Source: Gnetum montanum (lineage: Eukaryota; Streptophyta; Gnetopsida; Gnetales; Gnetaceae). Taken from it: a stretch of 64,000 nt of DNA. The stretch spans positions 202,398-266,397 of the forward strand of contig MNCI01023888.1 of the NCBI GenBank assembly GCA_015680685.1, given 5' to 3'. Shown here piece by piece: positions 56,200 to 64,000 of the stretch. Both the position numbers and the translations under genes were made by a program. The stretch's first letter is position 1, and each line of letters opens with the position of its first letter. Under the pieces are notes generated by a model. It was given only the letters and a program-made list of their open reading frames with translations, was not told where the DNA came from and did not search any database.

Positions 56200-58600
56200 G
56201 AATCTTGAGCAACCTTCAACCTCTACTTCAAGTGTGGTTGTTCTCTAGCCTATTCAGCAAGAGATCTGGATTGATCTTCTTGGAGGTAGAGGTCCTATCC
56301 TGGTAGAACAAAGGTAATATTTTAGGTTATGCAACCTACCTCTGAGTTCATGGTGCTCAATGACAAGCAATATAACTTCGTTTGCATAAAGCTCTAGGTG
56401 GGTGTGTACATAGACTACCAAGAAATGGAAGCCAAACATAGTTTTGAATTCATACAATGAAATGGGAATGAATGGTTCCCTTCCACGATGAACTTTATTC
56501 TACTCATAGAGCCCTACTAGTGGATGCTAGATAACCTCATCTGTAACCTTGGATGTGAGGCAGGGATTGACTATGAGGAGCCCCTATAGGAGGACTTGGA
56601 TGAGTTTGAAGCTTGATCCAAGCATGATGACTCATTCCACACCTTGTTCTAGTAGACAACCTCTACCTTCGTGCCTCCACTATTTCAACCCTCTATCAGC
56701 TAGGTGTCATTGACCAAGTCAACGCTTGTGGTGGTGACTCATCAAACATAATAGACAGGATAGGATGTTGTGCTTTCCTTTCAACCTACCCTTTGTCATA
56801 CCTTCACATCCTATTCATCCCATTTAGCCTGCCCTTTGTCATACCTTCATAGCCCATTCAGCCTATTTAGCCTTCCATACCATTAACTGTTGCACCTACG
56901 CAACCTTATGTGCACACCATGTACATCTCTCAGCTGCATATGGCTTAGGTGTCATTCATCCTGTTTCCTAGCATCTCTCAGCCACATATAGCTTAGGAAT
57001 TATTCATCTTACTACTTGTCATATCAACATCCTTCACAATGACCAAACCCACAAACATGTGGTGGAGGCTAGGTGCTATGTCCATTGCATAGCCCATGTA
57101 ACAAGCGTTGCGTGTGGTCACACAACTTGGAGCCAGGTCGTGGGCCATCCAAATAGCACAACAAGTAGCACAACTGACATAGCCCACCATAACTACACCA
57201 AGCTTAGATTAAGCATTCTAGCTAATCCAACATCTCATCGAAGAGGTCAAGTGGCCCAAGGCTACCTCCTTTAAAATTGTCCATATGATGGACTTTTACC
57301 AGGATGATCTAATTAGTCATGTAGTTGCACAATTGGCATTGCCCACTGGGGTCCCATTACCCTAATTCACCAAATACAATGGTGAAGGGAACCTTAATGC
57401 TCATCTAGTGAACTTTCGGTCTAAATGCCTTCTACTATAGGCATGGCTACATGTAATTATCCATGTGTTCACCATGTCCTTAACTGGCAAGGCACTAGAT
57501 TGGTATTGTGTACTTCCAAGGGCCTCCATCTCTTCTTTGGAGGAGTTTCTCAACCAATTCATCACACACTTCAAGTATAACTTGAAGCCTGAGGTGACCT
57601 TGGATTAGTTGATGCAAGTTAAGTAGGGCCACTTAGATCCTGTGCAAAAATTCATTCAATGCTAGAGTGCATTACTTAACAAAATCCATGAGCCCATTGC
57701 AAAAACATACCTATTAGCCATTTTCAAAGGTGCAGTGAATGACTTCATCAAGTCAAAGTTGTATTACCTTGCCCTACAATCCTTGAGCCAAGCATTTGCT
57801 CAAACTAAGAGCATTCAGGGTGTAGTAGAGGCTAGTAAGGATCTAGCCTACATGGCTTATAAAAACTTACATGCAAAGAAAAAAAGGACATGGACAAAGG
57901 TAAGTAGGCAACCACAACCGTCACAATAGTGGCCAACAGGTTAAGCCAAACAATGCCAAACCAATAGCCAAGCCACCCAAGGCCCTGGCCAACAACAAGG
58001 TGGTTGGCTCTAGCACTGTGGCAACCAACCAACCTATGTCATTAGTGGCCATGGCATCAGCTGCCCCAAGGTCAAAATTCAAGTGTAAGGATTGCTTGAA
58101 GTACACACCATTGCCCATTAAGTAGTTGAAGCTTTTGGACCAACTACTTCACACTGGATGCATCCAGTATAAGAAAATGTTTGAGGATGCTTACAAGTGA
58201 CATGATTGATATTACAAGCTCCTTAAGAATCCCTTAGCTGTGTTTCCAAATGGGCCTACTATTTCTAAGCATTTTAGATTGGACCAGTTTTGCCAATATT
58301 ACTAATTGTAGGGTCATGATACTGATTTTTGCATGGCTTTGCAGGATGATATATAGTGCATGATTGACAAGGGTGAGTTGGTCCTTGATGCAACCAACCC
58401 AGTGTGCCCCCAAAACCAATCAATGGGGGGCTACAAGGACCCTCTCAATGTAAGTGATACAAGGTACATCATCAACATTATCAACATTGATGATGATTCA
58501 GAACCAACACAGGAAGCATTCGTGGTTCGTGTGCCCTCTGGCAACACTAGGGCCTCCTCGACATCAACTAGTTTTAGGATCCCTTTTGTTATCAGAGCAT
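56200..58600 (+). pseudogene. gag: gag of element F (Tat-lineage type)
   Basis: The first kilobase is a Pro/His-rich frame with many shifts (MNLEQPSTSTSSVVVL near 56201). The capsid region 57290-57930 is clear: FTKYNGEGNLNAHLVNF, MSLTGKALDWYCVLPRASI, SSLEEFLNQFITHFKYNL and the open frame 57735-57929. The Tat-type finger follows near 58280-58380, with FCQYY, GHDTDFCMALQDDI and DKGELV. Stops are frequent, mostly TAG and TAA. An acidic linker (NIINIDDDSEPTQEAF) leads on to the protease. Confidence 0.78.
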
Positions 58601-59990
58601 CACCTTAGATACCCATAATACCCTTTGTGGTTAGGGTCCTGCAACATGTTGCAATAGGAATAGCCCAATCACCCTTTGTTATAAGAGTGCCAAAATGTGT
58701 AGACTCCATACCTGCCTAGAGTCTGGTGGTGGGCAATGCATTAGTCCCTGCTCACCCAAAGCTCCATCTTGTAGCCAACAAGAACATGCAATTGATATGG
58801 CAACCTGGGATGCCCAACAAGCACCTCGCCGATCAAATGCTTAGGCATCACCAAGAGCAAAGGGCACTAGGCCCACTGCAGCCAGTTTCCTTGTCCTCTA
58901 TCCCCATGGCTGAATTAACCAAGAAGGCCATAACAAGTAGTGAACAATAGAGCACTAAAGCTCCAAAACAAGCAAGGCAAATAAAGCCCAAATATCCTCC
59001 ATAAAAGATTCATCTCTTGGCCGCATGGAGGAGATGAAGGCTAACAACAAAGTAGTAGATAGTGAAAAGGACTTCCTTAATGCATCAACATAGGTCAAGC
59101 AGGCTTTGAAATAGAAGAACACAACATTAAGCCTGTACAACCTGATAATGACTTCCTTAGCCCATCATGAAGCATTAGTTCACATGTTGACATCCATTCT
59201 TGTCACAGAGGACATCCCAATGGATGAACAATCCATCCATGCTATGATGTTGCCTCCTCCCCCATAGGAATGAAGTTTAATGCCCCTAGCATTTTGCAAT
59301 AATGTGGTTAAGGTTGACCCTAGGAAGGGTGAAGTCATAATTGCACCAATGTTTATCATCATCTGCATGGGGTAGTGAAAAATCTGTAGGATGCACGTCA
59401 ATGATAGGATGGAAACCAATGCCATCCCTTACACAGTCATCGATGAGTTGGGTCTATCTAATCAAATCAAACCTACAAAGACAACGTGCCTAAAATCCTT
59501 TAATGGATCACATGTCATTGTAAGGGGAATGATCATGATAGCCTCCATGGTAGGAGAACAATTCCCCATCATTGTAGAATTTATTATGATTGAGGAGATG
59601 CTGGGTTTCAACCTTATCTTGGGTAGGCCTTGGTTTGCCTAGTTGTAGGCCGTCTCCTCCCCTATCCACCAAAAAATCCACCTTTCATATGAAGGTGGAG
59701 AGGTTATCATCTATGGTGATAATGTAGCCCCTCTGACTGTTAGCAACATTGACACTGAATAAGGGTCAGAGATGGAGTTCCTCAATGACACCCCTCCTGT
59801 GAAGGATGAGGGCAAAATGTGTGAAGTAGGCCAACCTAAGGAGTCAACAAGAGCCCCTGACCTTCCAAAGGAATCTTTGTGGGTAGAATTGCCCTTCCAA
59901 ATAGTTGATGAAGGTCAAGGCAAGTACTGCATTATACCATCCACATCCTATGTAGCCCCTAACCCACACTAGATTAGGAAACAACTGCAT
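58601..59990 (+). pseudogene. Protease region of element F
   Basis: A long linker (open piece 58726-58950) precedes the protease. The open frame 59391-59642 gives RMETNAIPYTVIDELGL and then MIEEMLGFNLILGRPWFA, the end block of plant retroelement proteases; the DSG active site itself is lost or hidden by a frameshift. Further on come IHLSYEGGEVIIYGDN and the frame 59772-59972 with a stop near 59972. These match the protease-RT linker of Tat elements. RT, RNase H and integrase do not follow. Confidence 0.72.
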
Positions 59991-59999
59991 GACTAAGGC

Positions 60000-60636
60000 A
60001 TCCCCTTAGTCCCACAAGTGCTAGGTGCTTGCCTGGCCCCACTTCTACATACTTTGCTTGTTTGCATTTTACGTTAGGTTGGTTGTTTGCATTTTAGATT
60101 CTTTGCTTACATTATACATATATTTCTTTTGTTTATGCATTTTTACTAAGTTTATGTTTTCACCTATTTACTTTTTAGTTAGTTTACACGTGAAAACATT
60201 AAAATTCTTAAAAACCATAAAATTCAAAATTACAAAAACAATGTCCCACTATGGCCTGAAAAGGCCTTAAACTATTGCATAGCCTTCCATGGCCTAAAAC
60301 TAGCAAACTCCCTCACATCGCACGGCCTAGAATGGCCTTAAACTACCACTAGGGCCTAGAATGGCCTAAAAATGCCAACGCACACTATCTATGTACATGG
60401 CTCGAAACATGCTAAAACTAGCAGTCACTATGGATTGGTCATATCAATTTGCTTCATTAGCATTAAACATATTACAAGTAAATGCAAAATTCTATACATT
60501 ATACATTTCACATAGTAAAATGTCCATTTCATCTCATATAAATAAAAGTACATAGCATGACCACCCACTTCATATAGCCAAAAAAAATACACAAAAATGC
60601 AAAAATGCCCAACAACATGGCTACATCAAGATCTAC
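60000..60636. other. Spacer with ggcct-type short repeats
   Basis: Between the element F protease and the end of the minus-strand spliced gene, no frame is supported. At 60250-60380 the string atggcct.aaa recurs about six times at irregular spacing, often in aaaggcctt-like palindromic form. Confidence 0.6.
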
Positions 60637-63600
60637 TCAACCAGTGGTGCTAGGTGGGTATGGAGGGCTCTCTTCATCCATTGTGTTGCTACGGCCTGCA
60701 GCATCGCCTGGTGCCTATCATTGATAACAAAATAGTCAATCAGTAAGCAAAAATACAATACATGGATTAACATAAATTAACACAAAAAGCATGAAAAAAA
60801 CATAAAAAACTAACTTGAGAGAGTCCCACATGGACCATGTTTAGAGGCAAGTTATCAAGGCCCTCCTCCAAGCATCGGAGGATCTTGGCCTTAGAGAGTT
60901 GCAGCTAGTTCTCTTGGCTAAAGTCAACTCTTATGAGGGTCTTGCCTTTATCCATGGCGGTCCATGTGGGTGGTTGCATAGAAAATGTGGTAGATGAAGT
61001 CTCCCCTAAGGATGTTATAATCTCCCTCTTTGGGAAACCACTAACCACTCTGTGGTGAGTAAATATCTTGAAATCTTGTCTCGTGCCAATCACCTTAACA
61101 AACATCTCAAGGAGGCAGTAGTTGATGAACTCTTCTTTGAGCTACTGAAGATATGCATCTTTCTTAGGCTTATAGTGATGTTTGTGATTTTTCTGTGTAT
61201 GCCCCTACTTGTATACCTTAGCATTAAAATTCTTCTAATCCTAACTTTTCTAGGCGAGCAAATCCATATGTAACCATTGCTTAATGATTTCGTGAGTGGC
61301 TTCATTCTTGCCCTAAATGGTTGATCAGTACTTGGCATAGTCGATCTCTAGGGTCTACCATGTACTATCTCCCCATGACCATGTTGCCAAGAAGTCATAT
61401 CGAGATTGGAGGTCTCCAATTTTCATATCTTGGTTCACCACTCTTTCCTAAAGTTTGTGCATGTGTTCTTATAGGTGCTCATTTGAGCACTTATAGATCC
61501 ATAACACTTTTGTGTAGGAAAGTACGCACTTGCTGGTTGCCTCGTACACACGACAATGCACCTACTCCACTTTAGGAGGGTACTTGGGAACGACATCTAC
61601 TTTAGCCATCTAGTTTGGATCCTAGCGAAGCTTATAACCTATTGGCATGCAACAAGCAAATCAACATTAGTCACAGCCTAAGCATCGAAATTGGTAAAGG
61701 AAAAAAAGTAAAATAACAATATTGAGGTCGAGATTCACTTGTTGTAGGTAGTCTATCATGTTTTCCATGATGTCTTCCATGAAGGCAAACTTGTCCAACA
61801 TCTATAACCATGGCTTCATGCAGAAGGTAGGCAATGGTGGTCCACTAGTAGGTACATCTAAGGCTACAATCAAACCTTGTAATAAGTGAAAATAGCCAAA
61901 TTTGCAAGAGTGAAAGAGTAACAACAGATGAAAATTTAAAACATTTACCTAGCAAGCCCTCAAGTGTGAGAGTAAGGGGACCTCCCAATGGCATAGCATC
62001 AAAGAGGTTGGCAAAATCACCCTCATTAAGGTGGAATAGCCTCTCTACCTCAAACTGCTAGAGCATGTTTACAACCTCGTGCAGCTCCTCCCTATGTGCC
62101 TCCTTCTTAGCTTGAGGAGAGGTTGTTTGTACCACTGTTGCTGTTGCTGCTTCAATATCCCTCTCACCTAATTTACAAAACATAACATCTTAGCATTAGC
62201 ATAACATAGCAAAAAATACTAAAAACATAAACATAAAAAGTATAAAACAAAATTTATCTATACATGTACTAACTTGCAACATCTGTGCACAAGCTTGGGA
62301 TCTTGAAACAAATTTTTTTGATGCTTGCCTATCCAACTGTAGGAGCGACCTTCTTTATTGGGTGTGGCTTCTTAATTTTTTCCTTGGAGGGTTTCATTAT
62401 TTTCATAATATAGTGATTATCCTTATTCACATTCCTAATAACAACTAGGGGACACTCACCTGTGATGTCATAGGAATAGTGTGACTACCCCAGGTGGCCT
62501 TTAGTAGTCACTAAGTACAACACATCCCTCCCTTATGGGGGGGTCCTACGAGCAAGTGGTTGCAAACATGTGCTTTACCTAGGGCTTAGATAGCTACTCA
62601 CAATCTTGCACTACCTAATAGTCACTATCTTGAGCCACTAGAAGCTTTGAGAATCTTCACATATACATGGTAGAGAATGCGAAGTGTATGTGAGACCTTG
62701 CCTAGAGGTTGTAGCAAAGTCTGGTGATCTCTGCATATATTCTGGTGGTGATGTAGGAGGCCCAGTTGAACCTTGTGCCCTCTTGTAGCATCTCCTTCAT
62801 CTTCCTCACCTACTCCATCCCAAGGATTTTTCCTTAAAAGAGCAACTTTAGGAAGGCACAAGCACAAAAGAGAGGGTAGAGCTCTCGAACCTCATGCACA
62901 TGCATGTCTTTAATCAGGATCCCTTTGTGAGATCGGGTGGCTCCCAGCTAGTCCTTGATCTCTCCTCTATAGTCCACTTCTCTGTTGGCCTTATCAATGA
63001 CTAAAAGGCCATCAGTGGGGTGGCCAAAGAGGTTAGCAAAGAAGGCCTTGTTTAGGTTCATGACTACCCTCACTTTGTGCATGTGGGTGATGAAGTGGCA
63101 AACATCGTTGCTAAAGGAGTCTATAATGGTAACCATTTCAGCCACTGGAATGCTTAGGCTAAGGGCCAAGAAAAGGTCCATCAACCCAACATGTGTGAGC
63201 TGACTAGTTAGTGCCTTTGAGGCCTAGTTGTACAACCAATGTTGCACCCCCTCCACATTACCATATTTCATGATGAGGATGGCCTTAGTACGGCCTATGG
63301 TGATAACTGTTAGGTCTCTTGAAGCAATTGCAACTGTAGCATAGGCATAAACAATGTTAGCATCATGCAAGAGCAAATTAGTAAGTGTGCATGTGAGCAA
63401 GCGCAAGAGCAAAAGAGATAGATGGTTATGGAGAATAAATGGTGTGCAAGATGGAGGTGGGAGTAATGCAAGAATCTCCTCGAGGTTGAGCCCACCACTA
63501 GCCCACCTCTCATCAAGCCAATCATAGGTCTTGCATTGCTCAAATTCCTCTTAGTACAACTTAGGGTAGTCCTTTAGATCACCTCCCAATTATTCAAGGA

Positions 63601-64000
63601 TAGCCTCCCGAATGTTCATACTAGAGAAGAAGACTTCTAGGGCCATGTGAGTCAAGGAAAGAACCTCTTCCTCATCATGGAGACCCTTATTATCAACTCT
63701 GAATCTAGCATTAAGCATGAGCATTTAGTAGTTAGCAAACTTAGCATGGATCCAATAGCGAGAAACACGATGCAAAATCATAAGAGCACTTATTCTCCCA
63801 CGCAGTATATAGTTCCAAGTGAATTTTGGAACACCACATGTATGCATAGAGTAACAAAGAGGGTGTTGCTCTTGTTGTAGCAAGCAAAATCTACATCTGC
63901 CAAATCCTAGATAAGGAATGAGTGCCCCTAAGGCCATGGCCTAAACCACCTACTCTAGCATCACTGGTAGTAGTCTCATTGGACATAAATCTCAATATGT
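60637..64000 (-). pseudogene. Decayed spliced gene of unknown function, at least five exons
   Basis: Minus-strand exons are >64000-62274, 62167-61949, 61875-61718, 61638-60815 and 60714-60637, with a TGA stop at 60637-60639. All four introns are 73-106 bp, AT-rich, with GT-AG ends. Three joins keep the frame: DVA to SERDIEAA, LLG to LIVALDVP, and VGLSQ to APGDAAGRSN. In exon 1 one frame runs from beyond 63937 to 62948 with only single stops (PYLGFGRCRFCLLQQEQHP, then IPVAEMVTIIDSF). Exon 4 has a coiled-coil-like piece (KIGDLQSRYDFL) and a His/Lys-rich piece. I do not recognise the family. It may be an antisense extra gene of element F, of the kind known in Tat/Ogre retrotransposons, or a host gene copy. 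A frameshift lies between 62948 and 62277. Confidence 0.7.

Noticed and set aside
62625-62867. Separate minus-strand frame of 80 codons
   Set aside because: It is out of frame with the protein-like reading of exon 1 of the spliced gene, which gives GTRFNWASYITTRIYAEI in the neighbouring frame.

Overview
The window looks like intergenic DNA from a land plant with a large, repeat-rich nuclear genome. It is AT-rich and made of nested, decayed Ty3/gypsy LTR retrotransposons, with no intact protein-coding gene. The plant signs are primer-binding sites matching tRNA-Asp and initiator tRNA-Met, chromovirus chromodomains, Athila/Tat-type reverse transcriptases, and introns of about 70-130 bp with GT-AG borders. 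The species cannot be told from the sequence. I saw no rRNA, tRNA, CRISPR or bacterial-type operon.

Layout. 0-12.5 kb: a coding remnant on the minus strand (1.4-1.9 kb), fragments of family A (gag, RNase H/integrase, protease) at 2.0-4.1 kb, a Tat-type pol at 4.1-6.8 kb with a likely 3' LTR at 7.8-9.1 kb, about 2.7 kb unassigned, and a family A RT/RNase H fragment (minus) at 11.8-12.5 kb. 12.5-23.4 kb: two same-orientation copies of chromovirus E. E1 is an LTR plus gag. E2 has LTR, gag, PR, RT, chromodomain and LTR. Between them lies a minus-strand family A gag-PR, and a family A LTR is inserted in the E2 3' LTR. 23.4-33.4 kb: plus-strand family A gag-PR-RT, cut off by minus-strand family A copy A, which carries a solo LTR with a target-site duplication. 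33.4-38.4 kb: minus-strand chromovirus C. 38.6-42.5 kb: an integrase scrap and a decayed gene of at least five exons (minus). 42.5-49.6 kb: a 45-bp tandem array split by family A copy B, which has a recognisable target-site duplication. 50.4-54.2 kb: Ty3/gypsy element D, the most complete pol here. 54.2-60.0 kb: element F, with a long LTR, gag and protease. 60.6 kb to the right edge: a second decayed spliced gene (minus), running off the window.

How the parts relate. Family A has LTRs bounded by TGATGAG...CTCATCA, a tRNA-Asp primer site, an Arg-rich gag and an Athila-like FMDDF-type RT. It appears in at least eight pieces. Most elements have lost RT or neighbouring pol domains, each by a different deletion, so little or nothing here could move on its own. 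In-frame stops are mostly explained by single C-to-T or G-to-A changes, as expected for methylated, silenced repeats.

The least ordinary items are the two spliced minus-strand genes (39.6-41.8 kb and 60.6-64 kb), the CGATATCG palindrome cluster beside the family A LTR TATA box, the repeated GACATCTT-like motif in two chromovirus LTR families, and the 45-bp (15-codon) tandem array. Coordinates of decayed elements are approximate unless a boundary motif is named.
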